Positions 1 to 8,872 of a stretch of 64,000 bases of DNA are shown piece after piece. Position 1 is the stretch's first letter; each line of letters starts with the position of its first letter. This DNA comes from PALSA-1353 sp050014015. GTDB taxonomy: Bacteria; Planctomycetota; Phycisphaerae; Tepidisphaerales; Tepidisphaeraceae. Where the stretch lies: the NCBI GenBank assembly GCA_050014015.1, contig JBEKEC010000019.1:12671-76670 (forward strand). Reading direction: 5' to 3'. A program made the translations under genes and the position numbers. The notes under the pieces are model-generated. The model saw only the letters and a program-made list of their open reading frames with translations, was not told where the DNA came from and did no database searches.

Positions 1-1428
1 ACCGGCGAAATCGAGCTGCAATCGGTCGTCTATTTCGACCCCAAGACTGAAGAGTTCCTGGTGGGCGCGCTGGCCTACAACAAGGGGCTGATTCACCCTG
101 AAAACATGGCGTTCGGGATCAAGCGGTTTATGGACGACGCCAAACACAGGATCGAGATCGGCGGCAGGACATTCACGCCCATCGAGTTGTCGTCCAAGAT
201 CCTAGCCAGTTTGTATGGCAACGTCGTGAGTATGTTTCCCAAGAACGTGTTTAAGGGCCGGGGCACCGTCGTCACCGTTCCGTATTATTTCATGGCCCAC
301 CAGCTTGAAAACACAAAGGACGCAGCGGCGCTGGCCAACATCAACTGCCGGAAAATCCTCCAGGAGCCCATTGCCGCTTCGCTTTCCTATGCCTGGAAAT
401 GCGTCCAGGAGAATCCGACAAGGGAGGGAGAGGAAACCATCCTCGTGTTCGACCTCGGCGGTGGAACTTTCGACCTCACCCTGTTCAAGCTGATTCAATC
501 CAAGGACACGCTGCGCTTTGAAGTGCTGGGAACGGGAGGCGACGACCGGCTCGGCGGCATGGATTTCGATGAATGCCTGGTTAATCTCCTTCTGGAAAAG
601 AGCGGCCTGACCGAGGCTGTCCTGAAACTGAAGGGCAATAAAAAGAAAGAAATCGAGTACCGCAAGGCCTATCAGAAGGTGAGGAAGGGCGCCGTCGACG
701 CCAAGATCCAATTGTCGTTTACCAAGGAGACCCGGGCATCGATTCCGTTTGTGATCCCGCCGGACAAGCACATCGATGTGACGGTCACTCGGGATGAATT
801 TGAGGCGTGCATCAAGTCCTATACGGAAAAAGTGCGGGACATTATGGAGCGATTGTGGGCAGTGGCCAACGTCCGCGCCTCCAGCGTGGATCGGGTGGTC
901 AAGGTCGGAGGCTCCAGCATAATCCCCTGCATGCACACGCTCCTCTGCGATGCCATAGGGGAGGGCAAGATCTACGCCGACAATGATCCCTCTCTGTGCG
1001 TCGCCGAGGGGGCGGCGCTGTACGCCGCCTACCTGGATGATCCCGAAGTTTTCGGGCGTGAGATTGAAATCACGACGCGCAATTGCCACGCCCTGGGCGT
1101 GAAGCTTTCCGGTGACCGATTCGCCCGCATCATCTCCGCCAATCGCAAGGCTCCCTGCAAGGGGGAGCATATGTTTACCACCGACAAAGACAACGTGGAG
1201 ACGCTGGACATCGAGGTTTATCAGGGCGCATCCAACGATATTAACGGCAACTCGCGAGTCGGCATACTTTCCGTCCCAGGTCTGCCGAAGCGCCCCGCCG
1301 GCGGCCTCGATATCCTGGTTACCTTTACGCTCAACAACGAGCAGAAGCTGGTCGTGAAAGCCAATATATATGAGGCGGACACCAATAAAGAGTTGGTCGA
1401 AAGATTGGCAACGTTTACCGCTACCTGA
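1..1428 (+). CDS. Hsp70-family ATPase, 5' truncated, lid-less
   Basis: The reading frame is open from the first base, so the N-terminus with the first phosphate loop lies outside the window; 475 residues are visible. The second phosphate motif (VFDLGGGTFDLTLF), the connector EPIAASLSYA and the adenosine motif (VVKVGGSSIIPC) are present, followed by a recognisable substrate-binding beta sandwich (DNVETLDIEVYQG, then GLPKRPAGGLDILVTF). The protein stops right after this beta domain and lacks the helical lid of DnaK. By family it is an ATP-driven peptide-binding chaperone, probably cytosolic. It lies 15 bases upstream of a pseudokinase gene on the same strand, so the two probably form one transcript. 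It differs from the second Hsp70 at 8873 and is not a recent duplicate. The family call is secure; the specialised role is inferred. Confidence 0.93.
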   Translation, partial: TGEIELQSVVYFDPKTEEFLVGALAYNKGLIHPENMAFGIKRFMDDAKHRIEIGGRTFTPIELSSKILASLYGNVVSMFPKNVFKGRGTVVTVPYYFMAHQLENTKDAAALANINCRKILQEPIAASLSYAWKCVQENPTREGEETILVFDLGGGTFDLTLFKLIQSKDTLRFEVLGTGGDDRLGGMDFDECLVNLLLEKSGLTEAVLKLKGNKKKEIEYRKAYQKVRKGAVDAKIQLSFTKETRASIPFVIPPDKHIDVTVTRDEFEACIKSYTEKVRDIMERLWAVANVRASSVDRVVKVGGSSIIPCMHTLLCDAIGEGKIYADNDPSLCVAEGAALYAAYLDDPEVFGREIEITTRNCHALGVKLSGDRFARIISANRKAPCKGEHMFTTDKDNVETLDIEVYQGASNDINGNSRVGILSVPGLPKRPAGGLDILVTFTLNNEQKLVVKANIYEADTNKELVERLATFTAT

Positions 1429-1443
1429 TTTGCAGGTCCGATC

Positions 1444-2931
1444 ATGACCGTTCAAGGTTACAACTTCAATTCCGACGAGCCATTCAGGGAGGACGGCGTT
1501 TATCAATGGTTCGCTGCCAGCGGGGACGACAACGCCGTTGTCCAAGTTGTCCGGCCGGAGGCCGGTCTCAGCGAGATTGAGCTTAAGGCCGTTGCGGACT
1601 ATTTCGAAAAGTTGGTGACCGTCGATAAAGACGGCGTATTGGTTCCCAAAAACAAGATCAAACCGACGGATTCGAAATACCGGCTTGTGCTGGCGTATCC
1701 GGAGATCCAAGGCACGTCGGTGCAGGAGTATCTCGACGCCTCGCCCGCCTCCGCCCAAAACATTTGCAGCGATATCTGCGAGCGGCTGCATGCGTTGCAA
1801 ACGTGCGGCGTCGTGCACGGTTTTCCGGCGCTGGAAAGCTTCGTGGTCATAGACGAGCAGGTGTGTCTGAGCTTTTTCGGCTACGCGCCGCTGATCGAAG
1901 CTCACCGCAAGGACATACTGGACCGACGGTCTTCTTTGCTGGCCCCGGAAGTTCTTCGCGGGGAAAAGCCGACCGAGCGATCGGATATATATACTCTTGC
2001 CAAGTCGATGGGAGAATGGAAGGCTCAGTTTCGGGAAAGCGACTGGTATCGGAAAGCGACCGACCCCACGCCCCGCAACCGCCACCGGAGGTTCCGCGAC
2101 CTGCAAAGCGAGATTGTGCGGGATTTCAAGCGGCTGGAATCTCCCGTAGTGCTGCCGCGGACCACGGGAGGCCTGCTTCAAAAGCACAAGTTATCGCTGG
2201 AGGTGCAACCTGCCGGCGCCGGGCAGATCACGTGCTCGAAAAGTCCCGTTGGGGATGGGAATATATATGTTACGGATGGCCAGAGCGTCAAACTGGAGGC
2301 CAGCCCTTCGGGAGCCTCATGGCGATTTGACAAATGGGAGGGGGATGCACGCGGCACGGGCAATCCCGTCCAACTCGCGATGGACTGCGAGAAGAAAGTC
2401 ATTGCGCGGTTCATCGGCGTGAGAACGGGTCCCGACCCAGTCCCTCGGTCAAGAAGAGTGCGGGTGACAGCACGAATCAAGCCCACGGGGGCCGGCAGCA
2501 TAACCGGAGTTGGAACTTACGATAGCGGCAAGGATGTCGAGTTGGAGGCGAGGCCGGCGCCAGAATATACGTTCAAAAGTTGGAGCGGCATGTCGCGGGA
2601 GCCTCGCCGCGACAATCCCATTCGCCTTACGCTTGAATCGGACGTGGAGGTGGTCGCCGAGTTCATCAAGACGGTGGCGCCGCGGCGAAAAGCCAAAGTG
2701 GCCGTCTGCCTCCTGTTGCTGATTGGCTGCCCGTCGGTTTTGTTGCCGGTGATGAGTGGGGCGACCGCCCTGCTGGCCCTTTGGGCGTTCACGATTACGT
2801 CGGCGCTTGCCGTGTTTGCCGCGGTGACCTGCTTTGCCATCGCCCTTGGAATCTTGCTGACGCGGGCGATCTTCTTGGGCGAATTGCTCGACAAACTGGA
2901 ACGCGCGGAGGGGCCGTCATCCTGGCTCTGA
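1444..2931 (+). CDS. Membrane pseudokinase with two InlB-type B-repeats
   Basis: The 495-residue protein has three parts. Residues about 10-230 follow a protein-kinase C-lobe but are degenerate: the HRD position reads HGF (125-127), the DFG position reads FFG followed by YAP (144-148), and no glycine loop is visible, while APE (167-169) and a SDIYTLAK-like helix remain. Residues about 249-325 and 338-408 are two divergent InlB B-repeats with the pattern AGAGQIT / AGSIT, then LEASP or LEARP, then W-x-G and V-x-A-x-F. Two or three hydrophobic helices follow at about 418-475, leaving a short charged tail. The topology is unusual: the B-repeats normally lie outside cells, yet no signal peptide precedes them. 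It was probably a kinase that lost catalysis and now acts as a scaffold. Function is inferred. Confidence 0.8.
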   Translation: MTVQGYNFNSDEPFREDGVYQWFAASGDDNAVVQVVRPEAGLSEIELKAVADYFEKLVTVDKDGVLVPKNKIKPTDSKYRLVLAYPEIQGTSVQEYLDASPASAQNICSDICERLHALQTCGVVHGFPALESFVVIDEQVCLSFFGYAPLIEAHRKDILDRRSSLLAPEVLRGEKPTERSDIYTLAKSMGEWKAQFRESDWYRKATDPTPRNRHRRFRDLQSEIVRDFKRLESPVVLPRTTGGLLQKHKLSLEVQPAGAGQITCSKSPVGDGNIYVTDGQSVKLEASPSGASWRFDKWEGDARGTGNPVQLAMDCEKKVIARFIGVRTGPDPVPRSRRVRVTARIKPTGAGSITGVGTYDSGKDVELEARPAPEYTFKSWSGMSREPRRDNPIRLTLESDVEVVAEFIKTVAPRRKAKVAVCLLLLIGCPSVLLPVMSGATALLALWAFTITSALAVFAAVTCFAIALGILLTRAIFLGELLDKLERAEGPSSWL

Positions 2932-2980
2932 CCATGGCGGTAACTTCGGGTGACCATCAAAGTGAAGGATTTGGCCCCGA

Positions 2981-3442
2981 TTAGCCACGCCGCCCGAATC
3001 GGCTTAGTTCGCGGCGCAGCCTGGAGGCCACTTCGGGGGGAAGCCAATGCTGGGCCAGACACCATTGCACCAGGTTCTGTATTTCGGCGGCGCTCAGTCG
3101 CGTAAGTGACACGCCTTGCGCCGAGGCCTTGATCAGAACGCAGGCATACAGGACCTTGGCCACCGGCTCGGGCAAACGGTCGTCGTCATACCCTTGGCAT
3201 TGACGCTTGGCCCAGGTCTTGACCGCCCGCAAGGTCTCCGGGTCGGCATGGTCGCAATCCATCAATTCAAAAAATGTGAGATTTGAGTTCCCGGGCAAAC
3301 ATTGCAGGGGGCAGCGTGCTTCCTGCGTCAAAATCCCAGCCAGTTCGCGCGGCCTCCATTGAATGACGTCCTCATCCCCCGGCGCAAATAGCGACCTGAT
3401 CAAAGCGGCGCTTCCACGGTCTTCAGGTTCTATTTCGGACAT
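2981..3442 (-). CDS. Unknown 153-residue protein paired with the sigma factor
   Basis: I do not recognise this protein. It is mostly helical and acidic at the N-terminus, and contains four cysteines (two in CPLQC-like spacing) and a helical C-terminal half ending in a basic tail. There is no signal peptide or membrane segment. The ATG at 3442 is preferred over a TTG six bases upstream; a GGGA lies about ten bases before it. It lies 65 bases downstream of the ECF sigma gene on the same strand, so co-transcription is likely and a role as a partner or regulator of that sigma factor is conceivable, although nothing in its sequence resembles a zinc anti-sigma fold. Confidence 0.6.
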   Translation of the reverse strand: MSEIEPEDRGSAALIRSLFAPGDEDVIQWRPRELAGILTQEARCPLQCLPGNSNLTFFELMDCDHADPETLRAVKTWAKRQCQGYDDDRLPEPVAKVLYACVLIKASAQGVSLTRLSAAEIQNLVQWCLAQHWLPPEVASRLRRELSRFGRRG

Positions 3443-3507
3443 ATTCAATTCCCGTTGGCGGCATCGCTGCCAGTACTACCAGAGAAAACGCCTGCGGTTG
3501 CGCGGGA

Positions 3508-4245
3508 TCAAGCAAAGGCGTCGCGCAGATCAAGAAGTTCCTGCTCCACCTGCTCGTCGGTATGAGTATATTGCCCGACGATCTGCTTCAAGTGGCGTTT
3601 GAGCATGCGAACGCCTGTGGCCAGCCGGTGTATGGCCTCGCGCGGGCTGCTAAATCCGAATCGCTCCACCAGGCGGTCGTAATCCATGGGCTCGGTTCCA
3701 TTCTTGGCCGGCTCGACGACCCGCACCCGGAAAATCTCCCAGATGTCATTGCGGGATTTTTGCAGGCACTCCTTGTGCATGGCGTCCACAGCCTGCCAGA
3801 GAACGTTGCGCGCCCATTGTCGGTCAAAGCTCTTGAGCAATGGATCATCAATGGCGGCCTCGGCAGCGGTCGGGAGGGCATCGAGGGAGATGCCCTTGTG
3901 ACGCCGCGAACGTTCCAACCACGTCATCGCATAGTTGTAGAGGGCCCTCACTATGAAACTGCGGACGCGCCCGCGCGCGGGATCGGCTCTCCCCAGGATG
4001 CCTTTTTCAATAATGCGATCGGTCACGAAGCCCTGCGTGATCTCTGCGGCAGTGTCCTCGTCGACTCTCAGCTTGCAAACCAGAAAATACTTCAGCGCTG
4101 GATCGTAGGCAGTGACAACTTCCGCGATGGCGGCGCGTCGAACATTGGACTCGGCGGCGGCGGCCCGGCCGATCAGCGACCATCGCGTCGCGGGCAACTT
4201 GTTGCTGTGGCGGGTCCGTTTCATCCTCATTAGCTCGACCCGCAT
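3508..4245 (-). CDS. ECF-type RNA polymerase sigma factor (planctomycete type)
   Basis: This 245-residue sigma-70-like protein has a region 2 segment (residues about 15-100, starting TRWSLIGRA and continuing through FIVRALYNYAMTWLERSRRHKG) and a long spacer. A region 4-like helix-turn-helix follows near the C-terminus (YDRLVERFGFSSPREAIHRLATGVRMLKRHLKQIV). The long linker and the DIWEIFRVRVVEP stretch are typical of ECF factors encoded beside Ser/Thr kinases in Planctomycetota. The frame extends 33 codons further upstream without family similarity; ATGs at 4245, 4230 and 4224 all precede the conserved region and no Shine-Dalgarno decides between them. It is divergent from the kinase at 4425, so the 180-base gap probably carries both promoters. 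The kinase or pseudokinase may control its activity. Confidence 0.85.
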   Translation of the reverse strand: MRVELMRMKRTRHSNKLPATRWSLIGRAAAAESNVRRAAIAEVVTAYDPALKYFLVCKLRVDEDTAAEITQGFVTDRIIEKGILGRADPARGRVRSFIVRALYNYAMTWLERSRRHKGISLDALPTAAEAAIDDPLLKSFDRQWARNVLWQAVDAMHKECLQKSRNDIWEIFRVRVVEPAKNGTEPMDYDRLVERFGFSSPREAIHRLATGVRMLKRHLKQIVGQYTHTDEQVEQELLDLRDAFA

Positions 4246-4424
4246 ACTAATGATTTGTTGGGTCCGCCGCAAATCGCCTGGAGCAGACTCAAAGCACGGC
4301 AAAGTTGCTTTGAATTGCCACTTCGGTAAAATCCACCCGTTCATCCGACAAGAAGAAACGCGTTGCGCATTGGGACGGGTTCTGTGCCGACGCGGGGCCT
4401 TTGGGATCGGGAGGCATGGATTCT

Positions 4425-5588
4425 ATGCCCAGCCTGAAAGTCAATCAGACCTTTGCGGACAAATTCACCGTCGAACGGTTCCTGGGCGAAGGGGCGTTTG
4501 CGGAAGTTTATCGGGTGCATCACCGGTTCATGGGACGACAGGCGTTGAAGCTCTTCAAGGCGCCGGCCCAAAGCATCGAGGAAGTTCACACCTGGCTTGA
4601 CGAAGCGCGGACCCTTTCGTCACTTCGGCATCCGAACATCGTGCAGGTCTTTGAAGCTGACGCCATCGAGGGGCCCACCGGTTTCACGGGTTATTTCAGC
4701 ATGGAATACGCCACGGGGGGCACACTGGAACGATTCTGGCAATCATATGGGGCCCGTCTGATGCCGGTGACCGACGTCGTGGAGATCGGTCGCCAGGTTT
4801 GTCGGGCGCTGGCGGTAGCGCACGGGCTGACTCCCCCGATCGTGCATCGCGACATCAAACCTTCGAACATTCTCATCGGCCTGGCGCCGCACGGGATTCA
4901 CGCCCGATTGAGCGATTTCGGCCTTGCTAAGCGGGTCAACCCGATGACCTTGCTCTTAAGCTGCCGGGGGACGATTGGGTACAAGGCGCCGGAGTCGTTT
5001 GCCACGAGCATGGACTCGCGTCGAAGCGACATTTGGGCGATCGGGACCATGGTCTATTTGCTGTTGACGGATCAGATGCCGTATCCGGGACTGGACGAAC
5101 GGGACCTGGAGGACGCCACTCGTTTCCTGAGGCCCCTGAGACCGCCAAACCTGTACAACATGAGCGTGGACGCGGGGCTTGAGTCGATTGTGTTCCGATG
5201 CCTGGCGGCGGATCCGAAGGACCGCTACGCCAACGCGTCGGAACTGCTGGTGGACCTGGAGCGCTGGCAGCCCACGACCGACGGGAAGCGGAGCATGCTG
5301 AGCAAATCGGATTCGGGGTCGACGGCCAAAAAGTTGAATCAACCGCAGGCGCAGCACGACCTGAAGGAAGAGGCACAGCGGGCGTTGCGTCAGGCCATCA
5401 AGCTGGCACAAGACCCCGGACTACTGGCTTCTTCGGCGGCCGACCTGCTGGAAGAGGCCATCACCAAAGACCCTTCCCTGCGGGAGGAGCACGAATCGCG
5501 GCTACGCTGGTGGAGGCGCGGGATCAGCGACGGGGTGGCGAACATCCAGATTTCCTCCCGTCCCAAGCCTAACGCCAATTCAGCGTGA
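4425..5588 (+). CDS. Hanks-type Ser/Thr protein kinase, soluble
   Basis: A full kinase domain occupies residues about 14-270. The glycine loop is LGEGAFAEVY (20-29), the ATP-anchoring lysine is about 42, the helix C glutamate about 60, HRDIKPSN at 141-148, DFG at 164-166, and KAPE near 187-190, followed by SDIWAIG. All catalytic residues are present, so it should be active. The remaining 110 residues form a charged helical tail without a membrane segment or PASTA repeats, so this kinase is cytoplasmic. The ATG at 4425 has GGGAGG ten bases upstream; the ATG at 4416 is only one base from it, and an in-frame TTG lies at 4401. It is followed by the J-like/GrpE-like/Hsp70/FHA genes on the same strand. 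The FHA protein at 11460 is a natural phospho-threonine reader for it. Confidence 0.93.
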   Translation: MPSLKVNQTFADKFTVERFLGEGAFAEVYRVHHRFMGRQALKLFKAPAQSIEEVHTWLDEARTLSSLRHPNIVQVFEADAIEGPTGFTGYFSMEYATGGTLERFWQSYGARLMPVTDVVEIGRQVCRALAVAHGLTPPIVHRDIKPSNILIGLAPHGIHARLSDFGLAKRVNPMTLLLSCRGTIGYKAPESFATSMDSRRSDIWAIGTMVYLLLTDQMPYPGLDERDLEDATRFLRPLRPPNLYNMSVDAGLESIVFRCLAADPKDRYANASELLVDLERWQPTTDGKRSMLSKSDSGSTAKKLNQPQAQHDLKEEAQRALRQAIKLAQDPGLLASSAADLLEEAITKDPSLREEHESRLRWWRRGISDGVANIQISSRPKPNANSA

Positions 5589-5712
5589 CAAATATCGCAT
5601 CGTTACCAATCTTCAAGACCTGGCGGCTGCTGCCCGCGCATCGGTGCAAGCTGGCGGTGGGAGTTGAAACAGGCGCAGAGGCGAAAAACGCGTGGGGATG
5701 CGGAGCACGATC

Positions 5713-8001
5713 ATGCCGTTGCAAACGCCGCAAAACAGCAAGTTGAATCTTCTGTCGCAAACGCTGCGGCAGATCGTGCACGGTGATGAATACGGACCGT
5801 ACCGTTGCAACATTTTTCGAATACTGGGAATGCCGACAGACATTGATCCGGCAGAGGCTCGCCGCCGCGAGCGCATGCGGGAGCTTCGGGAGGCGAAGAG
5901 TACATCGCCGGCCAACGCGGGGGGATTTCCGCTTGCCCTGGACCCTCCGCCCGACAAGAAACAACGCAAGGACGCATTGGACTGCTTGATGACGCGTCCG
6001 TTGGAGCAGTTGATCCATGAGTTGTTCTGGTTCTGGCCCACGGAGGAGGACGACGGGCGGGCAATCAGTTGCGCGAAATTCGACGACGCGGTAAAGCACT
6101 GGTCGGCAACGATCGCTCGATCGGACGCCGGCCCGTGTTCGTCCCAGCATGCGCCTGTGGCGGGGGGAGCGGCCGCGCATAATTTGGCAGTTTACTACCA
6201 CACTCGCGCCCTGGACACGTTTTGCCGCCCAGACCTGCCTGGGGCCAGATACTCCGAGGCCGGCGATCTGATGGACAAGGCGTTGCGCTGCTGGCATACG
6301 GCGTTGCGGGGTGCGGCGGTGAGAGAACATTTGCTGCGGCGTGCCGCGGAACTGCCGGACCCCAATTTGACCAACGAGGTCGTGTTGCGACTGATCGAAT
6401 CCGTGCCGGAAGGAATCCTCCAGATTTCCTCGGGACTGGCAGCGGCGCTGCTGGCAAGAGGCAAAAGGGCGGAAGCGGAAGATCAGATTACCAGGCTGCG
6501 GGCGTCCGCGTTTTCGGAGGCACAGATAGATGCGGCGGTGAAAAGCGCCGTCTCCGCTGCCGCTAACGAGATCAAGCGCCTGTCGCAATCGGCCGAGGCG
6601 CAGGCCAACGCCGAACCGGTCCACGCGGGCGCGTTGATCCGTCGCCTGCACGGGCAGTTGTCGGGGCATCTGGCGGTCATCGACCTGCTGCTGCCTCGCG
6701 GCGATTCGACCCGAAGCGGGCTGCACGATGTGGCGGCGGACGTGCTGTTGCAATGCAATCAGGCCTTTGCGGGCAAGACGGAGGACTGGATCGAAGCGGT
6801 TGCTTTGGCGGAACTGGCGGGCCAGTTGGCCGCCGGCGCTTCCCAGAGGGGAACGATGCGCAAACACATCGAAGTGATGAAACGCAACGCCGCCTCCGGG
6901 CTGGATTGGTGTTCGCCGAGATACTGGGACTTGCCGACAGCCACGCTCGACAAGCTCGAAGCCATCCGCGAGGACCGGAAGAAACGCCGCTGGGACCTGG
7001 CGATCAACGCGCTGACGGAACTGATCTTGGCCCAGGACGACGACGTGCCGGACGAAGCCCGGAAGATTCTGAACCATTGTATGGCAATATGCCTCTGCCT
7101 TAAATCGGTCGATCAATACAACGCGGGTCTGGCAGAGGTCGGCAAGAATAAGGACGTCGTGGAACAGCTTTGGGACAACCTGGATGCGATGACGGAAAAC
7201 CAACGGGACCAGGTGCTTTCCACTCGTCCTGATCCGACCAAGGTTTCCGGTAGGTCCGCCTGCCCCGTATGCGGGGACACCCTTTACACGGCCTGGAAGA
7301 CATTCCCCTATCGCGATTTGCAGGCGTGGGTTTGCGGCGGCTGCAATACTCGCTACGCGACGCAGCGGGCAAAACGAAAGGAACTGATCGGCAAGGTCGC
7401 CAAGGAATGCGCCGCGTGCTCCATCCTGGCCTGCGACTTTGATACGACCGATCCGGGCATCATCCGGTCCCTGGAGGACTTGCGCGCCGTGATCCAGGAG
7501 TCTGGCGGGTCGCTGCCCAGCGTGGAAGAGGCAGCCAGGAGCGCGAGACTTGTCGTTTCACCGCCAAGCCTAGCAAATTCGCGGTCTCGAAAACAGGAGA
7601 AAGCCCGCAGGGACCTGGAAGAGGCAAGGCAGATTTTCGAGCAGATCGGCGCCACTTGCGAGTCGGGCCGCCAGACAAGCTACGGCACGCAACAAGCCGG
7701 AGAATTGGCCAGGCGACTGGCGGCATCAGTGAACCGTCTGGCCAGGCTCGGCCAGGCGGCACATCCGATGCTCGAAAGGTCGCGGGAAGACGCCGCCGAC
7801 ACGCTGCTGAGCGTTGATCTGGCGGTGCAATGGCCGACCGCCGCGATCATGGAGCGGGCGCAACTGCTGGAAACGGCGCAGGAGATCGCCGCCGGTACAC
7901 CGGCACGCGACCGGGTCAGCAGCGTGCTGACGAACGTGAGCGCGAAGGCGGCGAGGTGGCAGCGGATTCTCAGGCAGAAATCGGCCGTGGCCGCGCCCTA
8001 G
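5713..8001 (+). CDS. Large helical protein with degenerate J-like N-terminus and zinc ribbon
   Basis: The N-terminal 120 residues run CNIFRILGMP, then a helix rich in Arg and Glu, then ALDCLMTRPLEQLIHELFWFWP. This matches the layout of J-domain helices I and III but lacks an HPD tripeptide. The middle is helical and repeat-like (VYYHTRAL and similar segments), suggesting TPR-type packing. Around residues 515-550 a zinc ribbon is visible: CPVCGD, then CGGCNTRY. The remainder is helical coiled coil. The ATG at 5713 has GGAG seven bases upstream and is preferred to GTG 5692 and ATG 5698. The gene lies directly before a GrpE-like and an Hsp70 gene, so a co-chaperone role is inferred from position and from the J-like N-terminus; 762 residues is far longer than DnaJ. 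Confidence 0.72.
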   Translation: MPLQTPQNSKLNLLSQTLRQIVHGDEYGPYRCNIFRILGMPTDIDPAEARRRERMRELREAKSTSPANAGGFPLALDPPPDKKQRKDALDCLMTRPLEQLIHELFWFWPTEEDDGRAISCAKFDDAVKHWSATIARSDAGPCSSQHAPVAGGAAAHNLAVYYHTRALDTFCRPDLPGARYSEAGDLMDKALRCWHTALRGAAVREHLLRRAAELPDPNLTNEVVLRLIESVPEGILQISSGLAAALLARGKRAEAEDQITRLRASAFSEAQIDAAVKSAVSAAANEIKRLSQSAEAQANAEPVHAGALIRRLHGQLSGHLAVIDLLLPRGDSTRSGLHDVAADVLLQCNQAFAGKTEDWIEAVALAELAGQLAAGASQRGTMRKHIEVMKRNAASGLDWCSPRYWDLPTATLDKLEAIREDRKKRRWDLAINALTELILAQDDDVPDEARKILNHCMAICLCLKSVDQYNAGLAEVGKNKDVVEQLWDNLDAMTENQRDQVLSTRPDPTKVSGRSACPVCGDTLYTAWKTFPYRDLQAWVCGGCNTRYATQRAKRKELIGKVAKECAACSILACDFDTTDPGIIRSLEDLRAVIQESGGSLPSVEEAARSARLVVSPPSLANSRSRKQEKARRDLEEARQIFEQIGATCESGRQTSYGTQQAGELARRLAASVNRLARLGQAAHPMLERSREDAADTLLSVDLAVQWPTAAIMERAQLLETAQEIAAGTPARDRVSSVLTNVSAKAARWQRILRQKSAVAAP

Positions 8002-8151
8002 CAGCCCGTGGCGGCCGTCGGGCTAGGCTGGTTCACCGCCGTTTCATGGATTTCGCGATTACTGGCAGAGCGACTGGCGCAACTGGAGCCGTCTCAGCGG
8101 GTAGTTTGGTTAGATGCCGCCAGGGTAATTGGATAACCACTCAGGAGCAGC

Positions 8152-8841
8152 ATGCCCAAGGGAAATAAGAAGAGCGCAGCGGCGGCAAAGAAAACCGAAT
8201 TGGCCAGTGGAAGTGCGCCCCGCGCCAAGCGCAAATCCGGGCTCGGTGGCCTCAAGAACTTATTTTCGGGAACACCGGTCGCATGGGATGCCGGCCAAGG
8301 CACGGCTCTTGGAGCCGCCAGGCCGCAGCCCGTCACCCCGCCACCGCCCGTGCTTGCGCGGCCGATGGAATTGATCGCGGATCTGGCAACCTGCCTGTGG
8401 GACATCGAGCGGAAGATCAGGCCGGAGGCCGGCGAAGCGGTTTCCATGAAACTCAAGATCGCGCATCGCCGCGCCCAGCGCGGCTTGGAAAATCTGAGCC
8501 AGGCAGGGATCAGGATTCAGGATTTTAAGGTGGGCGAGCCTTTTGGCGGCGGGAACCGTGGGCTGAAAGTGCATCTGGAGCCCACCGAAGGCGCCAAGAG
8601 CGAGACGATCAGCGATACCGTCAGCCCGACGATTTATTTCAAAGACGTGCCGATTCAGATGGGCGAAGTGTGGGTGGCGATCCCACTGGCGTATGTCGAG
8701 GCCGAGACGGCGCCGGCAGAGCCAGCCAAGCCGCCGCCGCCCGTGGAAAGCGCCGAGACCGGCGCCGTCAAGGACACGGCAACGACCGGCAAACTCCCAA
8801 ATAGTCAATGTATCCAAGAGGTTAATCAGCGGCCTATTTAA
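8152..8841 (+). CDS. GrpE-like nucleotide exchange factor, divergent
   Basis: The 229-residue protein starts with a basic, Ala/Lys-rich and Pro-rich tail of about 70 residues. A helical segment follows (MELIADLATCLWDIERKI...), and then a short beta-rich domain with the GrpE-like pattern AGIRIQDFKVGEPF ... ISDTVSPTIYFKDVPIQMGEVWVAIP. In GrpE the corresponding region (GI, G-x-x-FDP, then R-x-A-x-V-x-V) contacts the Hsp70 nucleotide-binding domain. The C-terminal 50 residues are low-complexity Pro/Ala/Glu. The ATG at 8152 has AGGAG four bases upstream. The next gene is an Hsp70, which strengthens the call. Similarity is recognisable only by eye; a structure prediction would decide. Confidence 0.62.
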   Translation: MPKGNKKSAAAAKKTELASGSAPRAKRKSGLGGLKNLFSGTPVAWDAGQGTALGAARPQPVTPPPPVLARPMELIADLATCLWDIERKIRPEAGEAVSMKLKIAHRRAQRGLENLSQAGIRIQDFKVGEPFGGGNRGLKVHLEPTEGAKSETISDTVSPTIYFKDVPIQMGEVWVAIPLAYVEAETAPAEPAKPPPPVESAETGAVKDTATTGKLPNSQCIQEVNQRPI

Positions 8842-8872
8842 CGAATGAACGAACGGGACTGGAGTGTCAGCC

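Noticed and set aside
202..2187. A 661-codon open frame on the minus strand opposite the Hsp70 and pseudokinase genes
   Set aside because: It is antisense to two genes with clear domains, and its composition is typical of a GC-rich shadow frame. The same holds for long frames at 5569-7203, 14351-15826, 14782-16737 and 48252-50468.
5569..5713. Possible regulatory RNA between the kinase and J-like genes
   Set aside because: No stable fold or conserved motif could be recognised by eye in this short gap.
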